Assembly: GCA_017619635.1 (NCBI GenBank)
Contig: JAFZRZ010000032.1
Location: forward strand, 1-64,000
Origin: Lachnospiraceae bacterium
Lineage (GTDB): Bacteria > Bacillota > Clostridia > Lachnospirales > Lachnospiraceae
Direction: 5' to 3'
DNA: 64,000 nt
The position numbers and the translations under genes are program-made. Below, in pieces: positions 8,789 through 19,459 of the stretch; within the stretch, counting starts at the first letter, position 1; the number at the start of each line of letters is the position of its first letter. Below the pieces are notes generated by a model. The model was not told where the DNA came from. It was given only the letters and a program-made list of their open reading frames with translations, and did not search any database.

Positions 8789-11164
8789 ATGAATCTGCGG
8801 ATAATAAAGCGACCTTTAGCAATCTTATTACTGATGTCTTTTATTGTTCCAGCTGTTATTCTGGCTTCAGCATATTATAGGATTGGAATTTACCCGGGAG
8901 GCACGAACACTGTTTTGGTGGCGGATTTGCAGGCGCTATATATGCCGTTTTGGGCTTCTCTCAGGTATTTAGGTGAATCCGATAACTCTATATTCCTGAC
9001 AATGTCAGGTGCTTTGGGAAATAATTTTGTAGCGTATGCATGTTATGGGGCTTTTGCTCCTTTGACGTGGATGACGGTTTTGTTTCCGTTGGAACAATTG
9101 CCCGATGTCATATATTATCTCATACTCGTAAAGATAGGTATGTGTGGCGCAGGTTTTTGTTATTACCTTTGGTATACATATCCTACTAGACGTCACTTAA
9201 CATCTATATTTCTCCTTTCATGCTGTTATGCGCTTATGTCATATAATGTGGGATACTCTGTAAACCCCATGTGGCTTGATGCTGTTCTTATGCTTCCATG
9301 GATATTAGTTGGTATAGAACGCATTTTGAACGGAGAAAAACCGATACTTTTTATCACAGCTGTTTTTATCAGCATGCTGTGCAATTATTATATCACAGCC
9401 ATGTCAGCCATATTTTCTATAGGATATTTGTTTATAAGGCTATCAGAGAATAGAGCGTGGAGATTAAAAACTATACTGCGATATATTCTATATGCATTGT
9501 TGGGAGCAGGTATGTCTGCGCCTGTTGTCTTACCTGCTGTATTAGGACTTATAGGTGGGAAGATAGGCAATGGCTCAAGATCTTTAGAACGGCTTTTTCG
9601 TTATAAGCTTTTAGATTTATTACTTCAATTCATTTCGGGCAGATATGATACATTACGTGATGATGGACTACCATTGATATTCTGTGGCACCGGTACATTA
9701 GTATTAGTGCTGTTTTATTTTATTAAATCTAAACATAGTTGGAAGATTAAATTTGCATGGGCGGGTTTTATTCTGTTTTACGTATTTGCGATGTGTTTTA
9801 TTCCGTTGGACAGGGTAATGCATGGATTCAAAGAAACCGTATACTATGAGGCAAGATACTCTTTTTCGCTTAGTTGCTTATTGTTAATTATGGCATATAG
9901 AGGTGTAGACAGCATATCTGATGATTTGGAGACTTTATCAATAGTAAGATTTTTGAAAATAGTATCAATAGTGTTTGTTATATCAGAACTGTATATGAAC
10001 AGTGCTATATTGCTTACTGGAATTAGTAAAGAAATGAATTATTATACTCGCTTAGGGTATGATTCGGAACTGAAAAGTAGAAAAGAACTACTTACGTATA
10101 TAAATGACGATGGCTTTTATAGAATTTCTGATTATTTTGGATATACAGGAAATGATGGGGCTTGGCTGAACTATAATGGTGTAGGTTATTTTTCTTCATG
10201 TCACAATTTGAATGTTATGGATTTCTTTGGTGCCATGGGAGAAAGGCAGACATATCATGCTATGGCCAATGGAATCAGATCACCATTAGAGGAATCACTT
10301 ATTGGCGCAAAGTATATTGTGGCATGTGAAGAAGTTGGCGAAGCGGGGGAGGATGGTAATGAAAGTGAGATTTATACAATAAAAGAAAACGATGATGCGT
10401 TGTCATTAGGATATATGGTAAATCTGCGTGATGATAATATAAAACAGTTTGGAAATAATGCGTTTGAAAATCAGAATAGTGTGATAAAAGATCTCACTGG
10501 CAAAGAAGGCGAAGTTTTTGTTGAACTCATTCCATCTCGCTGCGAAAAGACTGAGACCGATGAACATGTTTGGATATATGAATACTTGGTTGAAGCCAAA
10601 GAAGATGCCACGGTTTGGGTGTATTTTGAAAGATCTGATATTTCGCTTCCAGATACCAAACTCGTTGTTGATGGAATAGACATGGGAGAATACATATACA
10701 AAGATTTCAATTCTCCATATATGATATATTTGGGAAGGTATGAAAAAGGAAAGCTAATTGAGATAGAGACTCTATCTAATGCAGATAACGGGAAACTTCA
10801 TATAGACTATTTTGATGAGAATGTATATAGAGAACTGATAAGTGAGCTTGCTTCCAACCAATTGGATGTGACCTATCATTCTGCTGGACATTTTTGCGGA
10901 ACAATAGACGTCGAAGAAGATGGCATAATGTTGTTGTCGCTGCCGGCTATTGATGGATGGAGGGTAAAAGTCGATGGAAAGAACGCTGATTTGGGAGAAT
11001 ATAGGAATGTAATGCTTACTGTTAACTTGGCGTCTGGAAAACATGATATAGATATTCGCTTTGTACCACCGGGATTATATTTTGGTGTGTTTTTGGGGGG
11101 ATTATGCTTGCTGATATTTGTAATATTTATAATCCGTTCGAAGGAAAATTGCGTTTACATATGA
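8789..11164 (+). CDS. YfhO-family membrane protein (GT-C-like), copy A
   Basis: A 791-residue protein with about 12 hydrophobic segments and a large extracytoplasmic C-terminal domain that ends in DGWRVKVDGK and a last membrane helix. That layout is the YfhO family. In Bacillus subtilis YfhO is linked to glycosylation of lipoteichoic acid, so transfer of a lipid-linked sugar on the outer membrane face is the likely role. The N-terminal YPGGTNTVLVADLQALYMPF contains the acidic loop typical of GT-C enzymes. ATG 8789 is preferred over GTG 8783 because TTGGAG (8775-8780) is properly spaced only for the ATG. It is closely similar to the third copy at 13887. Confidence 0.85.
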   Translation: MNLRIIKRPLAILLLMSFIVPAVILASAYYRIGIYPGGTNTVLVADLQALYMPFWASLRYLGESDNSIFLTMSGALGNNFVAYACYGAFAPLTWMTVLFPLEQLPDVIYYLILVKIGMCGAGFCYYLWYTYPTRRHLTSIFLLSCCYALMSYNVGYSVNPMWLDAVLMLPWILVGIERILNGEKPILFITAVFISMLCNYYITAMSAIFSIGYLFIRLSENRAWRLKTILRYILYALLGAGMSAPVVLPAVLGLIGGKIGNGSRSLERLFRYKLLDLLLQFISGRYDTLRDDGLPLIFCGTGTLVLVLFYFIKSKHSWKIKFAWAGFILFYVFAMCFIPLDRVMHGFKETVYYEARYSFSLSCLLLIMAYRGVDSISDDLETLSIVRFLKIVSIVFVISELYMNSAILLTGISKEMNYYTRLGYDSELKSRKELLTYINDDGFYRISDYFGYTGNDGAWLNYNGVGYFSSCHNLNVMDFFGAMGERQTYHAMANGIRSPLEESLIGAKYIVACEEVGEAGEDGNESEIYTIKENDDALSLGYMVNLRDDNIKQFGNNAFENQNSVIKDLTGKEGEVFVELIPSRCEKTETDEHVWIYEYLVEAKEDATVWVYFERSDISLPDTKLVVDGIDMGEYIYKDFNSPYMIYLGRYEKGKLIEIETLSNADNGKLHIDYFDENVYRELISELASNQLDVTYHSAGHFCGTIDVEEDGIMLLSLPAIDGWRVKVDGKNADLGEYRNVMLTVNLASGKHDIDIRFVPPGLYFGVFLGGLCLLIFVIFIIRSKENCVYI

Positions 11165-11279
11165 GATAACGTAAGTAGCGGGATATCTGTATTGAGATTA
11201 TTACATACATGTATAGGTGACGTTTGGGAATATACTTGGAATGATGGATATATTTGAGGGGTAAAAAGGACATATACTC

Positions 11280-13871
11280 ATGAAAAAAAAGATGAATAAA
11301 TATTCGCTAATAAGTTTTATCTTATCTATGACTTGCATGAGTATGATTATCTTTGTGCGGGGCATTTTGTCTGATGGAACCTATTGCATAATCGATGGGG
11401 ATCTTTTCTACCAGTACTTACCAGCAATTAAGAATATGTGCAGGGATGTTATTCGTGGGGAAAGCTTTGACTATTCTTGGAATATATCTCTTGGATTGAA
11501 TACTTCGTTGTTCAATGCATATTATTCAGTGTACAATCCTTTCAATATTTTATTTTTGCTGGATGGATTCCTAAGTGATGTTCAGATATTAGAAATGATA
11601 ATTATTCTGAAAACAGGTATTGCAGCACTATCATTTCAGGTTTTTTTGAAAAATGCTCATAAAATCGATGACTATTCTTCAGTATTTTTTTCAATTCTTT
11701 ATTCACTGTGTTCATTTCAGGTTTACTACAACATCATAAATATTATTTGGCTGGATGCTATGTTTGTTCTGCCTTTTATATTGCTGGGTGTAAGAGAACT
11801 GTTTAAAACAAAACGTTTGACTAAACTGTTGTTGGGGTTTAGCTATATTTTTATTACACAGTTTTACATGGGCTATGTCATTGGTGTTTTCAGTTTTGGT
11901 TATTTTATATTGCTGTGTTGTTTTGAGTATCGTGAGCGTTTGACGGGTAAAAGAGGTATTATTCAATACTGCCTTAGATACGTTATGGCGTTGCTCTTAT
12001 CGGTTGGTATATCAGCATTTGTATGGATGCCGGCACTCATGTTTTTCGTAAACAATCGTATTATAGTTCCTGAAGAACTGGTGGAAAGACGTATTTCTGT
12101 TATGGATTTTTGCACTCGATTATTATGGGGACAGAATTGGAATGAAAATGGAACCTTGCCTAATGTATATTGTGGCATAGCAGTAATACTTATGATCATG
12201 CTGTTTTTTGTCTTCAGACAGATTGAGGCAAAATACAAGATTGTATATGGCATCTTACTTTTTTTCACAATAATATCTTGCTTTGTAGATGGTTTATATA
12301 TGATGTGGCATGGATTTGATAATCCTGATGGATGTCCATACAGGTTTTCATTTCTTATTAGTTTCTTGCTTTGTATAATGGCTGCGCTTGCTTTTGAGAA
12401 TCTGCAGGATAACAGCTTGAGGGTGATAATTGTACCATTTGCTATTTGTTTGGTATTTTGTTTGCTTTGCCTGGTTGTTAATCATGGAAACAAGCAGTGG
12501 ATATATTTAACAAATATCGTTCTTCTTTGTTTATGGGAAAGTTTGATACTGTCATACTTTTGGTTTAAAGATAGGAAGGAAGTGCTTTTAAGGAGCATGC
12601 TTATTCTTGCGGTTATAGAAATAATAGGGAATGGATGTGTTTGTTACAATGGGACCACGACCAAACTCTTATACAATGTATGGGATTATGGAACAAATGA
12701 GATCAGAGACAAACTGTCTGATGATGAAGATATATACAGAGTTAATAGTTTATACGATATAGGCTTAAATACAGGTACTTGTAAGGACTTTAATTCGGTT
12801 GGATATTTTTATAGTCCGGAGTATATCTATACCAGACATGCGTTGGGAGATTTGGGGATGTATAATTCACCCAAATTAATGTTGAATTTTGGGCTCACAC
12901 CTGTAACAAAGATGATACTTGGCGTCCGTTATGATGTCTATGGAGCGTTTGAAGGGATAATAAATGGCGAATCTGATTTTCACTCAAAAGTCATTAAAAA
13001 TGATAATACGTTAAGCTTGGGATTTATGGTTGAAGGAGCACCTGAGGATTATTATTTCTATGAAGACAGTTCGTTTGCAAACAATAATTCAATGATAAAT
13101 GTGATGACAGGTGAAAATATTGAAGTGTTTAGCCCTGTCAACGCAGATTGCATAAGTATATATAATAATGGAGTAAATATAGGAAATGCTCAATCGGGTA
13201 ACGGATATCGTATATACAGAGATATAGATACTGATGAAACAGATCCCATGCTTCAGATCAGTGTAGATGCTAAAGAAGTATATGCATATTTTTATAATGA
13301 ATCATCTTCTAAGAGTGATCTGTACGATTATTTTTTGTTGGATGGAGGAGTGGAAAATGCTGTTAAGAGATGGGGGGATATAGATGTTTCATATATAAAA
13401 GAGCTTGAGTATGATAATAACACATCAGTATTAGATATATTGCCTCAGGGAGATATTTCTGAAGCTTCGTTTGAAAACGTTTTTTTTGCGACTTTAGATA
13501 TGGATAAGCTTGTTGAAGCTTATGATGTACTAAAAGAAAATCAGCTTTGTATCTCCGAATATAGAGATGATTTTATTAAGGCAAATGTAATGGTTCCCGA
13601 AAACAAAAATCTATTGTTCACAAGCATACCATATGACAAAGGCTGGCGAGTTAAAGTGGATGGTGTGGATTGCGTTACCTGCCCTATATTAAATGATGGT
13701 TTTTTGTCTGTTACGATAACTGAACCGGGTATACATGAAGTAGAGTTTATGTTTGAGGCCGAAGGAAGTAAAATTGGGAAATGTATAAGTCTGATTAGTT
13801 TTTTTGGGGTTATTTTTGCTGTTATCCTTCGTAGGTATAAACATTGTCTAAGAACGCAGTATGAACATTAA
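11280..13871 (+). CDS. YfhO-family membrane protein, divergent copy B
   Basis: An 863-residue polytopic protein with the same plan as its neighbours. A first helix is followed by an acidic loop (IIDGDLFYQYLPAI), multiple helices occupy residues 60-430, an extracytoplasmic domain follows, and the GWRVKVDG signature near residue 785 precedes a final helix. It has FSWN-like SWNISLGLNTSL and HGFDNPDGCPYRFSF segments where the A copies have HGFKET. Sequence divergence suggests a different substrate or donor. ATG 11280 is preceded by AAAAGGA. The 115-base gap before it holds no clear promoter. Confidence 0.83.
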   Translation: MKKKMNKYSLISFILSMTCMSMIIFVRGILSDGTYCIIDGDLFYQYLPAIKNMCRDVIRGESFDYSWNISLGLNTSLFNAYYSVYNPFNILFLLDGFLSDVQILEMIIILKTGIAALSFQVFLKNAHKIDDYSSVFFSILYSLCSFQVYYNIINIIWLDAMFVLPFILLGVRELFKTKRLTKLLLGFSYIFITQFYMGYVIGVFSFGYFILLCCFEYRERLTGKRGIIQYCLRYVMALLLSVGISAFVWMPALMFFVNNRIIVPEELVERRISVMDFCTRLLWGQNWNENGTLPNVYCGIAVILMIMLFFVFRQIEAKYKIVYGILLFFTIISCFVDGLYMMWHGFDNPDGCPYRFSFLISFLLCIMAALAFENLQDNSLRVIIVPFAICLVFCLLCLVVNHGNKQWIYLTNIVLLCLWESLILSYFWFKDRKEVLLRSMLILAVIEIIGNGCVCYNGTTTKLLYNVWDYGTNEIRDKLSDDEDIYRVNSLYDIGLNTGTCKDFNSVGYFYSPEYIYTRHALGDLGMYNSPKLMLNFGLTPVTKMILGVRYDVYGAFEGIINGESDFHSKVIKNDNTLSLGFMVEGAPEDYYFYEDSSFANNNSMINVMTGENIEVFSPVNADCISIYNNGVNIGNAQSGNGYRIYRDIDTDETDPMLQISVDAKEVYAYFYNESSSKSDLYDYFLLDGGVENAVKRWGDIDVSYIKELEYDNNTSVLDILPQGDISEASFENVFFATLDMDKLVEAYDVLKENQLCISEYRDDFIKANVMVPENKNLLFTSIPYDKGWRVKVDGVDCVTCPILNDGFLSVTITEPGIHEVEFMFEAEGSKIGKCISLISFFGVIFAVILRRYKHCLRTQYEH

Positions 13872-13886
13872 TATAAATATGAAGTT

Positions 13887-16301
13887 ATGAGAAAAGATAT
13901 AAAAGAAAAAACAATCCTTTGTTTTATAGCTGGAATAATTTCGATTTTTATTCTTGCTTTAGTCTATTATTTTATAGGAATATATCCGGGTGGACCAATC
14001 ACTATACTGACATATGATATGAAATCTCAGTATATGCCTTTTTTTGCGTCCCTCAGATACATCTGTGACTCGACCACTGATAGTTCTTTGTTTTTGAATA
14101 TGTCTGGATCATTGGCGAATAATTTTATGGGGTTTGCATACTATATTTATTCGCCTATGACCTGGATGACAACTCTTTTTTCGTTGGAGAAGTTACCTGA
14201 CGCCATATATTTTCTTACGTTAGTAAGGATAGGTTTATGCGGAGTGGGCTTTTGTTACCACCTTTATTATACATATCCGGAAAAAAGACATAAATTATCA
14301 ATAATTCTCCTTGCGTGTTGCTATGCGCTGATGGCATATAATATTGGCTATTCTGTCAACATCATGTGGTTGGATGCGGTGCTTATGCTTCCTTGGATAC
14401 TGACTGGAATAGAGAAGTGCCTTAGGGAAGAACGACCAGGCATGTTTATAGTATCTGTTTTTCTGACTTTGGTATTAAATTATTACATATCTTTTATGTC
14501 AGGGATCTTTGCAATTGGATATCTTTTTATTCGTATGTTTGAGCTGAACAAGTGGAATGCAAAAAGATTTGGTGGATTTGTTATTTATTCCTTGGTTGGA
14601 ATTGGAACAGCTATGCCTGTTTTGTTACCTGGAGTACTTGCTTTATCAAATGGAAGGATGGAGGAAGACAAATATCCTGTTGTAAGGATGTTTAGATATA
14701 GCTTTATTGATGTTTTGTGTCAATTGACATCAGGCAAGTATGATACTGTCATGGACGATGGCCTTCCGTTTATCTTTTGTGGGTCGCTGACGATTGTGTT
14801 AGTGTTAGTGTATTTTGCCAAGAGCAAAGACGATGTTATCAGCAAATTGAGATGGTTAATACTAATTGCATTCTATCTGTTTTCTATGTGCTTTGTACCA
14901 TTAGACAGGATCATGCACGGATTTCAAGAAACAACATGTTTTGAAGTCAGATATGGTTTTGCTTTTAGCTGCATGCTTTTAATACTGGCATACAGAGGTG
15001 TTGACTGCGTAGTGAAGGTGATAAAGGACAAAACATATCAGAAGTACATAAAAACTCTGTTTGCCATATTTGTTCTTGCAGAACTGTATATGAACAGTTC
15101 TATATTGATATCTGAACTGAATGTTGAACTACACTATGGAACACGTGTAGATTATGATAGGATCCTAAATTCCAAGCAAAAGCTTCTGGGGAGTATAGAA
15201 GATACAGGTTTTTACAGAGTATCAGAGAATACAGCTTATACATACAACGATGCAGCGTGGCTGGGTTATAATGGCTTTGGATATTTTTCTTCATGTTATA
15301 ACCTTAAAGTCATGAACTTTCTGGGATCTATGGGGGAGAATCAATCACATCACATTTTGAGAGATGGATTAAGGACTCCTGTGGAAGAGACACTTCTAGG
15401 TGCGAAGTATAAGATTTTGTATGCTGAGAAACCTATATATGGCAAACTCATTGCTTATGATGGGCTTTATTCGTTATATGAGGATGATAATGCACTGTCT
15501 TTGGGGTATATGTCAGAATTGAAGGATGGTGGAACAAGTCAAGAATTGAGTGGGAATGCTTTTGAAAATCAGAATATTTGGATTAAAGAGCTGACGGGAA
15601 GAACAGAAGATGTGTTTCGAGAGTTACAACATGATGAACAGATCTCCTATAGTTCTGATGGCTTGGTACAGCATGATGTTTTTAGCGTGATGATATCGAA
15701 AAAAGCAAATATATGGGCGTATTTTGAGATTGATAATAACAGACAATTGCCAGATGAAAAAAAAACACTCAAAGCGGATAATGAAATGTTTTTGAATGGT
15801 GAAAGTATAGGTGAATTCATAGATCCTCATAATGAATCGGCTTATATGGTATTCTTGGGTGAACATGAATCTGGAGAAAAGCTGAATCTTGAAATCTTAA
15901 GTTCAAAATACTGTGGTATTATGCATCTTTTTTCTTTTGATGAGGGAGTATATCATAATTGCATGAATTCTTTATCAAAGAATCAGCTTTATATAACTGA
16001 GCATTCTAATGGGCATTTTGAAGGGACAATTGAATCTGGTAAGTGTGGAAGTATGCTACTTACATTACCATTTATGGATGGATGGAATATTAAGGTTGAT
16101 GGTAAAAAGGTTGAATATAGTGATTATAGGGAAACTATGATAGTTGTTCCTTTGGATGCAGGATTGCATAATATAGAGATAGCTTTTTTCCCTCCGGGAC
16201 TAATAACCGGGTTGATCATTATGCTCGTTTCTGTATGTTTGGGAATTGTGCTCGCACTAAGAAAAAGGATAAGCATTTTAACGAAAATGATGCTCATTTG
16301 A
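13887..16301 (+). CDS. YfhO-family membrane protein (GT-C-like), copy A'
   Basis: An 804-residue protein clearly paralogous to the one at 8789. Shared stretches include IYPGG near residue 30, YMPF-ASLRY, MWLDAVLMLPWIL near residue 160, PLDRIMHGF-ET near residue 345, and NGFGYFSSCYNL near 475. The extracytoplasmic C-terminal part carries DGWNIKVDGKKV, the family's end signature, before the last helix. It starts 15 bases after the previous stop. With two other YfhO proteins and two O-antigen-ligase-like proteins beside it, a role in glycosylating a surface polymer or protein is inferred. Confidence 0.85.
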   Translation: MRKDIKEKTILCFIAGIISIFILALVYYFIGIYPGGPITILTYDMKSQYMPFFASLRYICDSTTDSSLFLNMSGSLANNFMGFAYYIYSPMTWMTTLFSLEKLPDAIYFLTLVRIGLCGVGFCYHLYYTYPEKRHKLSIILLACCYALMAYNIGYSVNIMWLDAVLMLPWILTGIEKCLREERPGMFIVSVFLTLVLNYYISFMSGIFAIGYLFIRMFELNKWNAKRFGGFVIYSLVGIGTAMPVLLPGVLALSNGRMEEDKYPVVRMFRYSFIDVLCQLTSGKYDTVMDDGLPFIFCGSLTIVLVLVYFAKSKDDVISKLRWLILIAFYLFSMCFVPLDRIMHGFQETTCFEVRYGFAFSCMLLILAYRGVDCVVKVIKDKTYQKYIKTLFAIFVLAELYMNSSILISELNVELHYGTRVDYDRILNSKQKLLGSIEDTGFYRVSENTAYTYNDAAWLGYNGFGYFSSCYNLKVMNFLGSMGENQSHHILRDGLRTPVEETLLGAKYKILYAEKPIYGKLIAYDGLYSLYEDDNALSLGYMSELKDGGTSQELSGNAFENQNIWIKELTGRTEDVFRELQHDEQISYSSDGLVQHDVFSVMISKKANIWAYFEIDNNRQLPDEKKTLKADNEMFLNGESIGEFIDPHNESAYMVFLGEHESGEKLNLEILSSKYCGIMHLFSFDEGVYHNCMNSLSKNQLYITEHSNGHFEGTIESGKCGSMLLTLPFMDGWNIKVDGKKVEYSDYRETMIVVPLDAGLHNIEIAFFPPGLITGLIIMLVSVCLGIVLALRKRISILTKMMLI

Positions 16302-16470
16302 AAACTGATCAAGTTTTGGCGTGAGTAGAAAAACGTAATAAACTATTGTAGCAAAGGCTTTAGTAAATCAAGTTGTCCGTAATGATTATTTGAAGTAGTA
16401 TTGTTCATGATTGATCCGCTTGAATACTATAACATAAATATGAATAATGAAGTGTAAGGACGAAATTGCT

Positions 16471-17889
16471 ATGGAAGAAAAAGGAAAAAGGATATTATTA
16501 GTAAGTATTTTGGGGAGAATCGGGAAAGAAGGATTTGAGGAGATCTCTGAGTGGCTTTTGCGTTTACTTTGTGTAACGCCGTTAATCACCGGCATAATAA
16601 ATTATATTATGTTGTTGGACATACCTTCATATGATCCTTATCTATATAATTACAGGTGCATAATTGTTTCAAGTATTGGTTTTATCCTTATGACTGTCTT
16701 TATCTTGTTCTTTATAATAGGGAAGATAATGCATGAACATTTGGGAATAAAGGATATATTGTGGAAGGTAAAATGTAGGGAACCCTGGTTACTCTGGTGG
16801 ATCGCACTATTGGTATGGGGGATTATTACGGTAGTTGCTTCAGCTTATCCTAAATCAGCTTTGCTTGGCGGAACAATTCTTTATTCTGGATATATTACAC
16901 ATATATATATGATATGTGTGATGATATGTGCATATCTTTTGAATGATGATGGACGAAGAAGAGTTATTAATACATATGTTGTAGTATCTGACATATTAGC
17001 GATCATAATGATATCATTTAATTATGATCTTCCATTCTTTAATAGTTTTTCGGGTTATGCCGGAGTGGCTACATTTACTAATTCAAATCATTATGGGTAT
17101 TATTTAGCAATGGCGATCCCCTGTTTGGCAGGTTTGTTTTTACAAAAATATGATGAAGCTGATCAGGGAAAAGAAAAAAGTAATACTTCATGTATAGTAT
17201 TTCTTGTTTCATATATAATTCATATGCAGGCTATGGTTATAAATGACTGCATGGGAGCTTTTTTGGGAGTCTTTTTTTCGCTGGTGTTTTTAACTGTATT
17301 CTGGATTATAAGACGAAGAAAGTTCAAATTAGCCTATTTTATGCCTGTGATAATTCTTGCGGTTATGGTTTATCTTAGTTATGTTGGCGTTATCACATCA
17401 GTGCTGGGGAAAACAACAGGTACAAGTCTGCGAGTGCTTTTTTATGATATCTTCCGTGTCGCAAAGAAAAGTGAAGGATATGAAGAGGCGGGAACAAATC
17501 GAATTTATCTGTGGAAGGAAACAATCGCGGCTATAAAAAGAAACCCTGTCTTTGGGTATGGACCGGATATTATGCTTGATAAAAACGGGAATATGTGTGT
17601 GAGTATAACCCCACATAATGAGTTTTTGGAGTGTGCATTATATATGGGTATTCCGGGTGCGATAATGTATCTGGGAGGCTTGATATCACTGTTTGTTAAT
17701 AGACTGAAAAATCTGAAAAGACTTCCTGATTATATGATAACAGCAGCCTGTGCAGTGATAGGATATCAGATCAGTGCTTTTTTTGGAGTAAGGAAATTTC
17801 ATATTGTGCCATATATGTTTATGTTTTTGGGAATGATAATAATGAAAGAAAGTAAAGGAACTGAAGATGAAGAAACTAAGAGAGTGTAA
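16471..17889 (+). CDS. O-antigen ligase/polymerase-like (Wzy_C) membrane protein 1
   Basis: A 472-residue polytopic protein. The Wzy_C signature is in the C-terminal half: RIYLWKETIAA, then PVFGYGPDIM and TPHNEFLECALYMGIPG, with the His-Asn-Glu motif in the large periplasm-side loop that members use for transfer of glycan from lipid carrier. I place the start at ATG 16471 because AAGGA (16456-16460) precedes it by ten bases, while ATG 16447 has no ribosome site. The end overlaps the next gene by 23 bases. Members act as O-antigen ligases, polymerases or pilin O-oligosaccharyltransferases; position next to prepilin genes makes the last worth testing. Confidence 0.8.
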   Translation: MEEKGKRILLVSILGRIGKEGFEEISEWLLRLLCVTPLITGIINYIMLLDIPSYDPYLYNYRCIIVSSIGFILMTVFILFFIIGKIMHEHLGIKDILWKVKCREPWLLWWIALLVWGIITVVASAYPKSALLGGTILYSGYITHIYMICVMICAYLLNDDGRRRVINTYVVVSDILAIIMISFNYDLPFFNSFSGYAGVATFTNSNHYGYYLAMAIPCLAGLFLQKYDEADQGKEKSNTSCIVFLVSYIIHMQAMVINDCMGAFLGVFFSLVFLTVFWIIRRRKFKLAYFMPVIILAVMVYLSYVGVITSVLGKTTGTSLRVLFYDIFRVAKKSEGYEEAGTNRIYLWKETIAAIKRNPVFGYGPDIMLDKNGNMCVSITPHNEFLECALYMGIPGAIMYLGGLISLFVNRLKNLKRLPDYMITAACAVIGYQISAFFGVRKFHIVPYMFMFLGMIIMKESKGTEDEETKRV

Positions 17890-19312
17890 GAATTTTGGGG
17901 AATTATATGAAACTATCGGCGAAGCGAATTTTGAGAATGTGGCTTACATATTGACAATCATGCTGATAGTGGCACCTGTTATTGCGGGAATAATCAATTA
18001 TTTTATGATACAGGATTCTTATAACTATATAACGCCATATAATGCATACGAATACAATTATAAGTGTATGCCAATATGGAATATAGTCTTCATGCTAATG
18101 TGTTTTTGGTGCGTTCTCTATTATGTTGGAAAGATTTCTTACAATAAATGTGGCGTAAAAGGTGCTTTTTTTAGCATTAAAAAGGAGCAAAAATGGCTGA
18201 TTTGGTGGATGCTTCTTCTGGTTTGGACTGTAATACCAGTTATTTTTTCACCTGATGTTCAGGGGGCGTTTCTTGGAACTAGTCAATTGGCCAGCGGATA
18301 TATATCACACTTTTATACTCTGGGTGTAATGGGGTGTGTGAACATGGTATCAAATCGCAAAAAAAAGGAAGAGATTGTATGGGCTTTCATCATTATAATG
18401 GATGTTCTTTCTATTATTATGATCGCATATGAATATGATGTTCCTTTTTTGAGGCTGTTCACAGCTACGTCAGGAGTGTCTGTATATACAAACAGTAATC
18501 ATTTTGGATATATGCTAACGATGGTCTGTGTCGCAATAACTGGAATATATTACAAACTTTTATCATCGAATGAAGATAAAAAGCGAAGAAAGATTGCGTT
18601 CTGCCTGCTTTCATTTGCTATTCAGGCATTTTCGATAATTATAAACGATACGTTGGGATCATATCTTGCGATAGTATTTGCTTTGATCGTAATTCCATTT
18701 ATATGGCTGGCAAATAAGAAAAAGATAAGAATAACATGTTTTATCCCACATTTCATTTTGCTTATATTGACTATGTTGAGTTATTATGGAGCGTTTCCTA
18801 CAAAACTGGGAAGTACGATTGGTCAAAGCTTGGTTGTATTTGTTTTTGACTTATTAAAAGTAAAGCAGCAAACTGAAGGGTATAGACATGCGGGTACAGA
18901 TAGAATGGGATTGTGGATAGATACAGTAAAGAAAATATCTGAAAGTCCAATAGTGGGATACGGGCCGGGTGTTATTTCATATAGAAACGGTAATTATATT
19001 CTTTGGGATACGCCACACAACGAATTTTTGGAGTGTGCGCTCTTTATGGGAATTCCCGGACTGGTTTTATACGTTGGCGGCCTTATTGCATTGTGTATAG
19101 ATAAATGCAGGAAGATAAAAAGCCTGACAACATCGGAATTGATAGCAGGTGGCGTTATCATAGGCTATCTGGCTAGTTCTTTTTTTGGAGTACGAAAGTA
19201 TAATACGGTTTGCTACTTTTTTATGTTTATTGGATTGTTGGTTGGAAAACAGAGACAAAACTATAAAAATGAAGACCGTTGTTTAAGTGATGAAGGAAGC
19301 GAAGAAAAATAG
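17867..19312 (+). CDS. O-antigen ligase/polymerase-like (Wzy_C) membrane protein 2
   Basis: A 481-residue paralogue of the preceding gene, with 10-12 hydrophobic segments. The C-terminal signature is RMGLWIDTVKK, IVGYGPGVI, and TPHNEFLECALFMGIPG, almost identical to its neighbour's. The N-terminus LRECKNFGELYETIGEAN is also alignable with the first copy. AAAGGAA precedes the ATG inside the upstream gene, so translation is likely coupled. Two tandem copies imply either two acceptors (for example a polymer and a pilin) or one recent duplication. The first prepilin gene starts 147 bases downstream. Confidence 0.8.
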   Translation: MKKLRECKNFGELYETIGEANFENVAYILTIMLIVAPVIAGIINYFMIQDSYNYITPYNAYEYNYKCMPIWNIVFMLMCFWCVLYYVGKISYNKCGVKGAFFSIKKEQKWLIWWMLLLVWTVIPVIFSPDVQGAFLGTSQLASGYISHFYTLGVMGCVNMVSNRKKKEEIVWAFIIIMDVLSIIMIAYEYDVPFLRLFTATSGVSVYTNSNHFGYMLTMVCVAITGIYYKLLSSNEDKKRRKIAFCLLSFAIQAFSIIINDTLGSYLAIVFALIVIPFIWLANKKKIRITCFIPHFILLILTMLSYYGAFPTKLGSTIGQSLVVFVFDLLKVKQQTEGYRHAGTDRMGLWIDTVKKISESPIVGYGPGVISYRNGNYILWDTPHNEFLECALFMGIPGLVLYVGGLIALCIDKCRKIKSLTTSELIAGGVIIGYLASSFFGVRKYNTVCYFFMFIGLLVGKQRQNYKNEDRCLSDEGSEEK

Positions 19313-19321
19313 AGCAGAGAT

Positions 19322-19375
19322 AAAACTTAAGAAAAATTAAGATTTAGACATGAAATTTAAAAAAAATTAAGTTTT
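19322..19375 (+). other. AT-rich inverted repeat between ligase and pilus genes
   Basis: AAAACTTAA (19322-19330) can pair with TTAAGTTTT (19367-19375), followed by further T residues, and an inner CTTAA-GAAAAA-TTAAG repeat is present. It could be a weak terminator separating the ligase genes from the pilus operon, but the stem has almost no G-C pairs. The 15-mer TTAAGAAAAATTAAG here also occurs at 228-242. No confident promoter was found in the remaining gap to 19459. Confidence 0.35.
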
Positions 19376-19459
19376 TTTTAATAAATATATTGTAATATGA
19401 TAAATGATGTGTTAACATAAAAACCAAGATGTATAGTATGTTCATATAGAGGTCATACA

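Noticed and set aside
16301-16317. Terminator after the third YfhO gene
   Set aside because: AAAACT/AGTTTT is only six A-T-rich pairs with no following T-run.
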